Shown: positions 1-9,194 of the stretch, piece after piece
Layout: each line of letters begins with the position of its first letter
How positions within the stretch are numbered: position 1 is the first letter of the stretch
Source of the DNA: Vannielia sp.
GTDB taxonomy: Bacteria; Pseudomonadota; Alphaproteobacteria; Rhodobacterales; Rhodobacteraceae
Direction: 5' to 3'
DNA length: 64,000 bases
Assembly (NCBI RefSeq): GCF_029212645.1
Contig: NZ_JARGND010000014.1
Coordinates: 1 to 64,000 of the forward strand
Notes under the pieces: model-generated
The model's database searches: none
Told to the model about the DNA's origin: nothing
The model's input: the letters and a program-made list of their open reading frames with translations, nothing else
Position numbers and translations under genes: made by a program

Positions 1-377
1 TCCTGGCGCAAGCTGCACCTCGGTCTCGATCTTGTCAGCGGCGAAGTCGTCTGCTTGAGCGCTTTGGCGAAGGAATTGAGATTGCGATCCCACCTCCCAA
101 AACCGCGATGCTGAGCCCGGACGCCGCCCGGAATCCGACGATCCGCGATCGGAAAACTACCGAAAATAAGGCGTACGGACGCATAGCTTGGCAGAAGACA
201 TCGGGCTACAATCAGCGCAGTTGAAGTGGAACTTTGATGGGTCGTTGGAAGGCCGTCATCGGGCCGAAGCTAAAAGCGCGCAGCTTTGAGAACCAGAAAA
301 CGGAGGCCAGGATTGGTGTCCGCGTGCTGAACCGGATGACCGAACTTGGTCGCCCCAGTTTCGAACGCACCGCCTGA
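1..377 (+). pseudogene. IS5-family transposase remnant
   Basis: Decayed transposase, cut by the window edge. Frame 1 from base 1 reads SWRKLHLGLDLVSGEVVC, typical of the central part of alphaproteobacterial IS5-type DDE transposases. The reading then moves to another frame, where 159-377 gives GRIAWQKTSGYNQRS, a stop at 222-224, then MGRWKAVIGPKLKARS and an end at LGRPSFERTA with stop TGA at 375-377. This is the usual C-terminal order of the family, with one nonsense codon and at least one frameshift or deletion. The matches are from memory of the family, not from a search. It cannot encode an active enzyme. Confidence 0.75.
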
Positions 378-723
378 ATTCCGTCTCGGGCAGGGCCTGT
401 TCCGAATTGGAGGCGATCCGTGCAGCACGACCCCACTACCCGCTGTTTGACAGCATCGAAGGCGAGATTTTGTTGGTGGTAGACCGGATTTATCGCCCGA
501 GCATGCGGGAGAAGCGCGATAGCATTGGGGTCACCACCATCCCCTGCCCGGACGAGCGCCTTGACGCTGAAACCAACCTTATGGACCCGCGTTTTCGCAC
601 CTGGCGCCAAGCGGATACGCACCATGCCACCCAGAATGGGGTGGCATGGTGCTAAGTGGTATTCACGCTCATCTGGATGCCCTGACCGCCATAGCGGCCT
701 GAGCTTTCACGCGCTTGAGGGGC
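378..723. other. Gene-poor stretch after the IS remnant
   Basis: Open frames exist on both strands (for example 407-655 on plus) but none has a recognisable domain or a ribosome-binding site. The stretch probably holds the outer end of the IS5 remnant plus degenerate DNA. The only clear structure is the inverted repeat at 621-650. Confidence 0.5.
621..650. repeat. Perfect 12-bp inverted repeat
   Basis: ACCATGCCACCC (621-632) pairs perfectly with 639-650 across a 6-base loop. No T-tract follows on either strand, so it is not a classical intrinsic terminator. It lies 74 bp beyond the stop of the minus-strand DsbA-like gene and may bound that transcript. Confidence 0.5.
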
Positions 724-1398
724 TTATTCTCCCAGTTTCTTGTCGAGGATCGCCTTGAACTCATCGTAGGACATGTTCGAGTACTTTTCGCCATCAATGA
801 TGAACGAGGGGGTTGAGCTGATGTCATCGGCCTTGGAGTTCGTCTGGAAGGTCGCGATCAGCGCCTGAGCCTTGTCAGCGTCTTTCAGGCAGGCGTCGAT
901 TTGGCCTTGGTCAAGCCCGGCGCGCAGGCCGAGGGTGCGCAGGTTCTTGTCAATCTCGGCGGGGGTGCCGGAGCCGATCCATTCCTGCTGCTCACTGTAG
1001 ATCATGTCGGTGATGCCAAAGTACCGGATCGGGCCTGCGCAGCGGGCAACCATGCCGGCCCAGAGGCCGAACTTGTCGAAATACACTTCGCGGTGGATGA
1101 ACTTCACCTTGCCGGTGTCGATGTAATCGGCCTTCAGACGGCCGAGCACCTGATCGTGAAAACTTGCGCAATGCGGGCAGGTGAAGGAGGCGTATTCGAT
1201 CACGGTGATCGGTGCATCCTGCTGGCCCATCGTCATATCTATCACCGACGAGGTATCAACCTCGGCGGCGGTCTGGGCGTTGGCGGTAAGGCTCAACCCA
1301 CTCGTGCTGCTGACCTGATTGCTTGTGCCAATGGCAAAGTAGGCGCCAAGCCCGAGGGCGACGGCAAAGATGGCGGATAGGGTGATCTTGTGGTTCAT
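724..1398 (-). CDS. DsbA-family thiol:disulfide oxidoreductase
   Basis: 224-residue exported thioredoxin-fold protein expected to form or rearrange disulfides in periplasmic proteins. Residues 1-30 form an N-terminal signal or anchor. The active site CPHC is at 74-77, and the conserved cis-proline lies in SSTPSF near residue 197. The inserted helical domain typical of DsbA-like thioredoxin_4 proteins lies between them. It follows the DUF721 gene on the same strand with a 42-bp gap, so the two may be cotranscribed. The short form with a single CxxC resembles the DsbA/BdbD group rather than dimeric DsbC/DsbG. The exact substrate is unknown. Confidence 0.88.
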   Translation of the reverse strand: MNHKITLSAIFAVALGLGAYFAIGTSNQVSSTSGLSLTANAQTAAEVDTSSVIDMTMGQQDAPITVIEYASFTCPHCASFHDQVLGRLKADYIDTGKVKFIHREVYFDKFGLWAGMVARCAGPIRYFGITDMIYSEQQEWIGSGTPAEIDKNLRTLGLRAGLDQGQIDACLKDADKAQALIATFQTNSKADDISSTPSFIIDGEKYSNMSYDEFKAILDKKLGE

Positions 1399-1440
1399 TG
1401 GTTTCCTCGTTTTGTCCTGCTCGATAGCACCGCCAGCGCT

Positions 1441-1968
1441 TTAGCTGCTCCGGTCGGCCTTTTCCATAACATGTGCGCCCAGACGATCGAGCGCCGCTTT
1501 CAGCCCCGGATCGGTGACCCCGCAAGACAGGGCCTCGGCGGCCTCAACGTGCTGTGGGGCGGGGCGGCGGCGCTTGGGTTTGGGGGCGTGGTTGAAATCT
1601 GCCTGCCCTTCGGCAAAGCCGGTGGGGGCGGTTTGGGTGAAGCGGATTTTCTGAATTGCCGCATAGCCGTAAACGGCGTTGATTCGGGCGCGCAGCTGGG
1701 GCTCCTGCATTTGTAGCATCGGTGCTTCGGCCCCTGTGGTGAGCACCGTCAGCGTCGCGCCAAAGGCACCGCGACCAAAGCTCACCTTCACCGGGCGGGT
1801 CTTGCCAGCCACCTCATCGCCCACGATTTCAGCCCAATGGGTCAACACGCGCGTCTCCGCAAAGCCGCGCGCCTCCCCGGCCTTGCGGATCTCGGAGGTG
1901 AGAAACTGCCCGGTTTGAGCGAAGCCGCGTTTGGTGCGCTTCGGTTTAGTGTAGGGCTGTTTCGCCAT
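1441..1968 (-). CDS. DUF721 / DciA-like protein
   Basis: 175-residue protein with the DUF721 pattern (start MAKQPYTKPKRTKRGF, then LTHWAEIVGDEVAGKTRPVKV). In many bacteria this family includes DciA, which helps load the replicative helicase DnaB; that role here is family knowledge, not shown by the sequence. The open frame extends upstream to 2196, but the MAKQP start at 1968 fits the family N-terminus and leaves an intergenic gap to the divergent mutY. The C-terminal third is basic and low in complexity. The gene is followed by the DsbA-like gene on the same strand. Confidence 0.8.
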   Translation of the reverse strand: MAKQPYTKPKRTKRGFAQTGQFLTSEIRKAGEARGFAETRVLTHWAEIVGDEVAGKTRPVKVSFGRGAFGATLTVLTTGAEAPMLQMQEPQLRARINAVYGYAAIQKIRFTQTAPTGFAEGQADFNHAPKPKRRRPAPQHVEAAEALSCGVTDPGLKAALDRLGAHVMEKADRSS

Positions 1969-2055
1969 GGCCTCGCAATCTGATGGTCTGCGCCCTATCT
2001 TACCGTCCGGGTGGGCCGTGGGGCCAGCCAATTGCGCGAGGGGGTGCCATAAACA

Positions 2056-3111
2056 TTGCGTGACGGAGATTTGAGCGAGGCGCTTCTGGCGTGGTATGAC
2101 AAGCACGCACGCACGCTTCCGTGGCGTGTGCCGCCGGGTGCGGACGAGCGGGCCGATCCCTACCGCGTGTGGCTTTCGGAGGTGATGCTCCAGCAAACCA
2201 CGGTTGCGGCGGTGAAGGGTTATTTCATCACATTTACAAGCCTTTGGCCGAGGGTTGAGGCGCTTGCCGCCGCCCGTGATGAGGATGTGATGGCGCGTTG
2301 GGCGGGGCTTGGCTACTACGCCCGTGCCCGCAACTTGCTAAAGTGTGCAAGGGTTGTGGCGGATGAATTCGGCGGGGTATTCCCGGACAGCGCCGAGGCC
2401 TTGCAAAAGCTGCCGGGCATCGGCCCTTACACGGCGGCGGCGGTGGCGGCGATTGCCTTTGATCGCCCCGAGGTGGTTGTGGATGGCAATGTGGAGCGGG
2501 TGATGGCGCGGCTGCACGGGGTGCAAACCCCGCTGCCCGCAGCCAAGCCCGAGCTTGTGGCCTTGGCTGCGAAACACACGCCAAACACCCGCCCCGGCGA
2601 TTACGCTCAAGCGGTGATGGACCTTGGCGCAACCCTGTGCACCCCGCGCAGCCCGGCTTGCGGTATTTGCCCGTGGCGCGCGCCTTGCGTGGCAAGTGCC
2701 GAGGGGATTGCCGCCGAGCTTCCGCGCAAAATCCCCAAGAAACCAAAGCCAATCCGCCATGGCACCGCCTATGTGATCCGCCGCGATGATGGCGCTTTCC
2801 TGCTGGAGCGGCGGCCTGACAAGGGCCTGCTGGGCGGGATGCTGGGCTGGCCCGGCGGGCACTGGGCCGAGCAGGCCCCCAGTGCCGCTCCACCCGTGAC
2901 CGCCGCGCTGGAGGAGGTGGGCGAAGTGCGCCACACCTTCACCCATTTTCACCTGATCCTGAGCATTCAGGCCGGAGAAGCCACGGCAATCACCGAGGCC
3001 CCGGATGGGCTGGACTGGTTGCGCCTGTCCCCCGCCGCATTGCCAACGGTGATGCGCAAGGCCTATGACCTTGCGGCCACATCCCCCGCCCTTGGCGCAG
3101 CCAAAGATTGA
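2056..3111 (+). CDS. mutY: A/G-specific adenine glycosylase MutY
   Basis: 351-residue base-excision repair enzyme that removes adenine mispaired with 8-oxoguanine. The catalytic Glu region is SEVMLQQT (Glu42). The helix-hairpin-helix is LPGIGPYTAAA (about 118-131) and the catalytic Asp is in VVDGNVERV (Asp143). The [4Fe-4S] ligands Cys195, Cys202, Cys205 and Cys211 have the canonical C-x6-C-x2-C-x5-C spacing. A C-terminal NUDIX-like domain recognises 8-oxoG (ERRPDKGLLGGMLGWPGG). The start is a TTG at 2056; no ATG gives a full N-terminus. It is divergent from the DUF721 gene, with 87 bp between the starts. Confidence 0.93.
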   Translation: MRDGDLSEALLAWYDKHARTLPWRVPPGADERADPYRVWLSEVMLQQTTVAAVKGYFITFTSLWPRVEALAAARDEDVMARWAGLGYYARARNLLKCARVVADEFGGVFPDSAEALQKLPGIGPYTAAAVAAIAFDRPEVVVDGNVERVMARLHGVQTPLPAAKPELVALAAKHTPNTRPGDYAQAVMDLGATLCTPRSPACGICPWRAPCVASAEGIAAELPRKIPKKPKPIRHGTAYVIRRDDGAFLLERRPDKGLLGGMLGWPGGHWAEQAPSAAPPVTAALEEVGEVRHTFTHFHLILSIQAGEATAITEAPDGLDWLRLSPAALPTVMRKAYDLAATSPALGAAKD

Positions 3112-3156
3112 CGGCGCGCACCATGAGCCTATGGTCCGGCTCCGAGGGGCGCGCGC

Positions 3157-4311
3157 ATGACGAACCGGAGAGCCATGATGGTCCCGTCTTCCACAGTTGA
3201 GTCCTTTCGCAGCGCGGCCCCCTTTGGCCTGTCGCTGTTGACCCTGCCGCTTGCGCTGGCCTCTGCCGCATGGGGCGGGCTTTGGGTGATTTCGCTGCCG
3301 CTTTTCGCGTGGATGCTCTTCACCCTGCTCGATGCCGCGCTGGGCCTGAACGAGGAAAACGCCGACCTGACCACCACCGAGGCGCAGCTTTTCTGGTATC
3401 GCCTCATCACGATGATCTGGGCACCCATTCAGGTGCTGCTGATCCTTGGGATGCTGGCCTATGTGCCGCAGGCGGCGCATCTCAACGTGCTGGAAAAGAT
3501 CATGATCTTCTTCGGCCTCGGGGTGATCACCGGCACCATCGGGATTGTTTACGCGCATGAGCTGGTTCACCAGCGCAACCGGGTGGAGCGCTGGCTGGGG
3601 GATATCCTGCTGGCCTCGGTGCTTTACTCGCATTTCCGTTCCGAGCATTTGCTGGTGCATCATCGCTACATTGGCACCCCGCGCGATGCGGTGACGGCAC
3701 GCTATAACGAGCATTTCTGGGCCTTCCTGATCCGGGTTATGCGCGAAGAGCCGGTTTCGGCGTTCAAGGCGGAGCGGGATATGTTGGCGCGGCGTGGCCT
3801 GCCGTGGTGGCACCGCAGCAACCCGCATTGGCGCTACTGGTGCCTGCAAGCCGCCTTCCTCATCGCGGCGGTGGTGCTGGGCGGCTGGGCCGGGCTGTTT
3901 TTGTTTTTGTATCAAGCCTTTGTGGCGGTTTGGCAGCTTGAGTTGACCAACTATATCGAGCACTACGGGCTAACCCGAAAGCACCTTGGCGAGGGCAAAT
4001 ATGAGCATGTTTTGCCGCGCCATAGCTGGAACGCTTCGCAGACCGCATCGAACTGGCTGCTGATCAACCTTCAGCGCCACTCTGATCATCATTACAAGCC
4101 TGACAGGCGCTTTCCACTGCTGCAAACCTACGACGAGGATGAAGCGCCGCAACTGCCCTATGGCTACCCGCTGATGGGGATTTTTGCGATGATCCCGCCG
4201 GTCTGGCTGCGCCGGATGAACCCGCGTGTGCGCGAATGGCGGCGCAAGTATTACCCCGAGATCGAGGATTGGACCCCCTACAAGGAAGCGACCAACCCCT
4301 TGCCGCGCTGA
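3157..4311 (+). CDS. alkB: Alkane 1-monooxygenase (AlkB-type)
   Basis: 384-residue integral-membrane di-iron hydroxylase predicted to oxidise the terminal carbon of medium-chain alkanes. All three histidine boxes are present: HELVH at 134-138, HLLVHH at 164-169, and HSDHH near residue 310. The conserved NYIEHYG motif is also present. About six hydrophobic segments surround them. An ATG at 3175, preceded by GGAG, is an equally good start and would remove six residues. No rubredoxin or rubredoxin reductase gene lies nearby, so electron donors must be encoded elsewhere. It follows mutY after 45 bp but is functionally unrelated. Confidence 0.9.
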   Translation: MTNRRAMMVPSSTVESFRSAAPFGLSLLTLPLALASAAWGGLWVISLPLFAWMLFTLLDAALGLNEENADLTTTEAQLFWYRLITMIWAPIQVLLILGMLAYVPQAAHLNVLEKIMIFFGLGVITGTIGIVYAHELVHQRNRVERWLGDILLASVLYSHFRSEHLLVHHRYIGTPRDAVTARYNEHFWAFLIRVMREEPVSAFKAERDMLARRGLPWWHRSNPHWRYWCLQAAFLIAAVVLGGWAGLFLFLYQAFVAVWQLELTNYIEHYGLTRKHLGEGKYEHVLPRHSWNASQTASNWLLINLQRHSDHHYKPDRRFPLLQTYDEDEAPQLPYGYPLMGIFAMIPPVWLRRMNPRVREWRRKYYPEIEDWTPYKEATNPLPR

Positions 4312-4350
4312 TGGTGGGTTTCACCCACCACCCGGCTATCACGAACCGGC

Positions 4351-5055
4351 TCAGACCATGCGGATCACGTTCTTGTCGATGGAGAGCATGTAGCCCTTGC
4401 GGGCGATGTTCTTCACCAGCAATTCGCTCACCATCTGGTTGCCAAGGCTGTCTCTCAGCCGCTTGATCCGTGTCGCGCCTGCGGCTTCATCACAATCGGC
4501 CTCGGGCTTGCCCTGAATGACGCCCTCGATGGCGGCCCCGGTGAGCACATCTTCATCCATCCGGGCCTCGGCCAGCACGGCCAGTGTTTCAATCGCGGCT
4601 TCGGTGAGCTTGAATTCCATGTTGTTCAGCAGCACCACCCGCTCCTCGCGCGAGATCACCAGCGATGACACCTGAATGCCCTGCCGCTCAATCTCGCCCA
4701 TCCGGCGATTGAGCGCGATGATGGTGACGAGAAACACCAGCGAAGCGATCAGCAGTGCCGTGGCAAAGATTAGCAGCACAAAGATGACTATTCGGTAACT
4801 GACCAGCACATCCCCGAACGCCGTGCCCGATTGTGCGAGGATCTCCAGCAGCGTCACGGCCTCGCCGGACACAAGCGCATCGTTTTCTGTGAATATCTGC
4901 TCAACCCGCGCGTTGAAGGCGTTGCCGTCCGGCAGGGTGAGGAACAAAAAGACCGCAGCCACAGCGAGGATCGCCACGATCCCGCCGATGCCATAGGTCA
5001 CCACACGGCCGCCGGAGCGGCGGATGTCAGTAGCGGAGGTAGTTTGATCCGGCAT
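4351..5055 (-). CDS. Membrane-anchored protein with C-terminal winged helix
   Basis: 234 residues. Transmembrane segments are seen at about 19-41 and 86-115, with a roughly 45-residue loop between them, probably periplasmic. The C-terminal part (about 145-228, ending IARKGYML) resembles an OmpR/PhoB-type winged-helix DNA-binding domain facing the cytoplasm. Order is therefore membrane first and DNA-binding last, opposite to ToxR/CadC. The start at 5055 is supported by AGGAG about six bases upstream; the open frame extends to 5088. It overlaps the end of the secreted-protein gene on the same strand by 29 bp, so the two are probably cotranscribed and may act together. Function is unknown. Confidence 0.6.
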   Translation of the reverse strand: MPDQTTSATDIRRSGGRVVTYGIGGIVAILAVAAVFLFLTLPDGNAFNARVEQIFTENDALVSGEAVTLLEILAQSGTAFGDVLVSYRIVIFVLLIFATALLIASLVFLVTIIALNRRMGEIERQGIQVSSLVISREERVVLLNNMEFKLTEAAIETLAVLAEARMDEDVLTGAAIEGVIQGKPEADCDEAAGATRIKRLRDSLGNQMVSELLVKNIARKGYMLSIDKNVIRMV

Positions 5056-5332
5056 TCTTCTCCTGCGCCTTGCTTGGCTCCCCGTCAAAGAGCGAGATCA
5101 CATTAAGCAGCACCCAGCCGCCACGGGAAAGGCGGGCAGAGACCTGCGCCTGTGCCTCGCCGCGTGGGGGGCAGGTGGCGCCAAGCTGCATCACACCGTA
5201 GTGGAGCTGAAGCGGATTGTCCTGCTTGGCCTTGTATTCAGCATAGCAAGTCGCCGCAGCCGGGCTGGCCAGAAGCGCCAGCGCGGTGAGGGCAGCGCTG
5301 AGGGAGATGAGGTGTTTCATGCTGTATTTCAT
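5027..5332 (-). CDS. Small secreted protein of unknown function
   Basis: 101 residues starting MKYSMKHLISL, with a clear signal peptide cut after LLASPAAA. The mature part is about 75 residues with two cysteines (TCYAEY and GATCPPRG), which may form a disulfide. No family was recognised. Starts at 5368, 5332 and 5320 are all possible; 5332 gives the best signal peptide. The end overlaps the membrane winged-helix gene by 29 bp, which suggests translational coupling. Confidence 0.6.
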   Translation of the reverse strand: MKYSMKHLISLSAALTALALLASPAAATCYAEYKAKQDNPLQLHYGVMQLGATCPPRGEAQAQVSARLSRGGWVLLNVISLFDGEPSKAQEKNAGSNYLRY

Positions 5333-5487
5333 GAGGTTTGCGTCGCTGATATTCAATAGCAATCGCACCCTGGGCGGGCGCTATCCCATATCTGCCTGCC
5401 GTTATTGAGCGACAGGGCGACCTGCCGCCATCCTGCTCTCATCCCGCCCCGTTTGTGGGGATCGAACAGCACATGAGAGGACAGGAC

Positions 5488-5976
5488 ATGATCAGGAAAT
5501 TCACTGCGACCATTGCCGCTGGTGCCATTGCGCTCACCGGTTTTGCCGCCACCCCGGCGCAAGCGCTTGATGAGGGCGAAACGCTGCGGCTGCTCCTGGG
5601 GGTTGGGGCGCTTGCCGCGATCGCCAGTGCTGCGCACAACAAGAACAAGGATAAGGATCGCAACACGGGCCGCGTGAAGATAAATGCGTGGCCAAACGAC
5701 CCGCATGATAACGGTTATGTGCAGGTGAAACCCTATCAGCAGCAGGGCGTCAAAACCCGCAGGCGCGCCACCCTTCCGGCCAAATGCGAGACGGTGGTTC
5801 CCACACGGCGCGGCGACCAGCGCTTCTTTGGTGAGCCTTGCCTCAAGCGCTCGGGTTTCCATGCCAAGCTGCCGCAGAAATGCGCCAAAACGCTCGATTT
5901 TGGCCGTCGCGAGGTGAAGGCCTATGGCAAGACGTGCCTTCAGAAAAAAGGTTACCGAGTGGGCTACCACCGCTAA
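5488..5976 (+). CDS. Secreted protein with two cysteine repeats
   Basis: 162 residues starting MIRKFTATIAAGAIALTGF, with GAGAGG ribosome-binding bases just upstream. Signal peptide is cut near ATPAQA. A hydrophobic stretch (LLLGVGALAAIASAA) and a basic region follow. The C-terminal half holds two related units of about 30 residues: LPAKCETV...GEPCLKRSGF and LPQKCAKT...GKTCLQKKGY, each with a cysteine pair. The family is not recognised by name; similar small secreted proteins are common in Rhodobacterales. It stands alone, with a terminator downstream at 6068-6102. Confidence 0.65.
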   Translation: MIRKFTATIAAGAIALTGFAATPAQALDEGETLRLLLGVGALAAIASAAHNKNKDKDRNTGRVKINAWPNDPHDNGYVQVKPYQQQGVKTRRRATLPAKCETVVPTRRGDQRFFGEPCLKRSGFHAKLPQKCAKTLDFGRREVKAYGKTCLQKKGYRVGYHR

Positions 5977-6067
5977 CGCCAGACACAGGTGAGGCGCGTC
6001 CCGCTTGGCGTGGGGCGCACCTGTCAGCAGGGCGTGGCCGTTATCCCCATGGGGCCACGTTGAACTT

Positions 6068-6102
6068 GGGGCGAAAGGTGCAGGCTTTTCGCCCCCTTTT
6101 TT
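6068..6102 (+). terminator. Intrinsic terminator
   Basis: GGGGCGAAA (6068-6076) pairs with TTTCGCCCC (6087-6095), followed by a C and six T residues. It ends the transcript of the secreted cysteine-repeat gene, just before rnhB. Confidence 0.85.
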
Positions 6103-6138
6103 CGTTGCGGTTTGCGGCGGGGCGGGGGAGAGAGGGGT

Positions 6139-6772
6139 ATGAAAACTATGCCTGATTTCTCCTATGAGAGCACCGCCCTTGCTCAGGGCTTCACCCGGAT
6201 TGCCGGGGTGGATGAGGTGGGCCGCGGGCCGCTGGCCGGGCCGGTAACAGCGGCGGCGGTGATGCTGGATAAAACGCATATTCCAGAGGGGCTTAACGAT
6301 TCCAAAAAGCTCACCGAGAAGCGGCGGGTAGCTCTGGACGCGCAGATCAGGGCCACGGCGCAGGTGTGCATTGTGCATGTGAGCGTTGAGGAGATTGACG
6401 AGATCAACATCCTGCAAGCCTCGATGCAGGCGATGCTGCGGGCTGTGGCGGGGTTGAGGGAAGCGCCGGATCACCTGCTGATTGATGGCAACCGCCTGCC
6501 GCAACCGATGCCCTGTTCCGGGCAAGCGGTGGTCAAAGGCGATGGCAAATCACTGTCGATTGCGGCGGCGTCTATCGTGGCCAAGGTGGCGCGTGACAGG
6601 CTCATGGTGGATTTAGCGCAACAGCACCCCGGCTACGGCTGGGAGAGCAACGCCGGCTACGGCACAAGTGTGCACTTAAAGGCACTACAGGATTTGGGTG
6701 TGACACAACATCATCGGCGTACCTTTGCACCGATACGCAACATCTTGTTGCAACAAAAATCTTCAAACCCCT

Positions 6773-6774
<2 letters not shown>
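6139..6774 (+). CDS. rnhB: Ribonuclease HII
   Basis: 211-residue enzyme that nicks the RNA strand at ribonucleotides in DNA, including single misincorporated ones. The signature GVDEVGRGPLAGPV (Asp25, Glu26) is followed by LNDSKKLTEKRR, LLIDGN and ASIVAKVARDRLM, supplying the usual DEDD metal ligands. An open frame begins at 6112, but the ATG at 6139 is preceded by GAGAGGGG and gives the normal length. ccrM follows 92 bp downstream on the same strand. Confidence 0.95.
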
Positions 6775-7973
<1,199 letters not shown>

Positions 7974-8031
7974 ACACCATAATTTCAATGAGTTACCGCC
8001 GGTGCCTGTGGCCTGACCATGGCACGACCTA

Positions 8032-8068
8032 GGCCCCGCTTGCCCTTGTGGCAGCGGGGCCCTTTTTT
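8032..8068 (+). terminator. Intrinsic terminator of ccrM
   Basis: GGCCCCGCT (8032-8040) pairs with AGCGGGGCC (8053-8061); six T residues follow after one C. Confidence 0.9.
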
Positions 8069-8116
8069 GTGCGTGCGGTGGGGCAGGAAAGCGCCGTTAA
8101 CCGCAAAAAGCGAAGG

Positions 8117-8155
8117 GCCACAACCGATGCACAAGTGATGCACAACCCATGCGCA
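8117..8155 (+). repeat. 39-bp intergenic element, copy A (three 11-bp repeats)
   Basis: Begins GCCACAACC, followed by three units at 11-bp period: GATGCACAAGT, GATGCACAACC, CATGCGCAGGG. The 39 bases match 58759-58797 (opposite strand) at 37 positions. A GTTAAC sequence lies 30-35 bp upstream here and further upstream in the second copy. Spacing of one helical turn suggests protein-binding sites. It lies between the ccrM terminator and the next gene. Function is unknown. Confidence 0.75.
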
Positions 8156-8265
8156 GGGTTTTTCGAACGAGCGGTTGAAAGCAATGCAGCGTGCGGCGGG
8201 GTAACGGGTGGTTTGCCGGATTGGCGGCCATTGTTCTGCCCGCGCTCATCCCCTAGGGTTCTGCC

Positions 8266-8643
8266 ATGGCAGGTGTGCTTCATAAAGCCTCGGCGCTTCT
8301 CATGGTGTCGCTGGTTGCCCTGATCGTTTGGGGCGGCACGGCGCATGCGATGGTGATGGGCTGTTCCGGCCCCCATTGCGCCAGCCTGATGAGCGGGCCC
8401 GGTGCCAAGGATCATACTGCGGATCACACCGCCCATAGCGGCCTGCAAACCGCCCCGGAGGGCAAGGCACCGCCTGCCGACGAGGCGGCGGCCTGTGATC
8501 AGGCGCTGTGCCATGCGGTGGCGCTGGTGCCTGCGCAGGCACCTTTCAGCCCGGCCCCCGTTGCCCAAAGCGTGGCGTGGCAGGTTGTGAACATGCTCAA
8601 ACGCCCGCCGCATGGCCCGCCCGAGAGGCCCCCGAACCTGTAA
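8266..8643 (+). CDS. Small secreted protein upstream of cytochrome c
   Basis: 125 residues. Signal peptide 1-28 (LVALIVWGGTAHA) is followed by a short mature region with cysteines in MGCSGPHC and AACDQALCHA, several histidines (DHTADHTAHS), and a proline-rich tail. Paired Cys/His residues suggest a metal-handling periplasmic protein, but no family is recognised. The cytochrome c gene starts 102 bp downstream on the same strand, so a shared transcript is possible. The 39-bp element lies upstream. Confidence 0.6.
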   Translation: MAGVLHKASALLMVSLVALIVWGGTAHAMVMGCSGPHCASLMSGPGAKDHTADHTAHSGLQTAPEGKAPPADEAAACDQALCHAVALVPAQAPFSPAPVAQSVAWQVVNMLKRPPHGPPERPPNL

Positions 8644-8744
8644 AGCCGCACCTCACGCGCGCGCGCCCATAGGCGGGCTGGCGCGATGACCGGGCGCGGG
8701 ATGCTCCGCGCCTGCAACGCTTTATAGATACCGGGAAAAACCCA

Positions 8745-9170
8745 ATGAAACGACCCATCATCCTGATCGGCCTTGGCGCCGTTGCAGCCGTGGCTGCCCT
8801 TTCATTTTATCAACGCGGCGCCCTGCCCGCCGCCGGAAAAGAGGCCGCTGGCAGCGCAATCGTGGCGATAGAGGTGCCGCCACTGGAGGGCGATGCGCTG
8901 ATTGGAAAGCGCGCCTTTGAGAACGCCTGTGCCTCTTGCCATGGGAAGAACGCCGTGGGCCAGAACGGCGTGGCACCGCCGCTGGTGCACAAGATTTACG
9001 AACCGGGGCATCATGGTGATGCGTCCTTTCAGGCGGCGGTTGCATATGGGGTGAGGAGCCACCATTGGCGGTTTGGCGATATGCCCCCGGTAGACGGGCT
9101 GACCGAGGGGGATGTGGCGATGATCGTGGCCTATATCCGCACATTGCAGCGGGCAAATGGCATTGAATAG
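8745..9170 (+). CDS. Membrane-anchored or secreted c-type cytochrome
   Basis: 141 residues. N-terminal hydrophobic segment 4-21 acts as signal or anchor. The heme c motif is CASCH (62-66), and Met113 in GDMPPVDGLT is the likely sixth ligand. It ends with the typical class I helix (DVAMIVAYIRTLQ). This is a mono-heme electron carrier of the cytochrome c551/c553 type. Its partner is not identified; the small Cys/His-rich secreted protein upstream is the only neighbour on this strand. The minus-strand lpxK gene converges from the right. Confidence 0.88.
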   Translation: MKRPIILIGLGAVAAVAALSFYQRGALPAAGKEAAGSAIVAIEVPPLEGDALIGKRAFENACASCHGKNAVGQNGVAPPLVHKIYEPGHHGDASFQAAVAYGVRSHHWRFGDMPPVDGLTEGDVAMIVAYIRTLQRANGIE

Positions 9171-9194
9171 GCCGGTTTGGTGCGGCGCGCGCGG

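Noticed and set aside
407-655. 82-codon plus frame after the IS remnant
   Set aside because: No homology, no ribosome-binding site and competing frames on both strands.
2338-3963. Minus-strand open frame of about 540 codons over mutY and alkB
   Set aside because: It is antisense to two genes with complete catalytic motifs; no domain or start signal.
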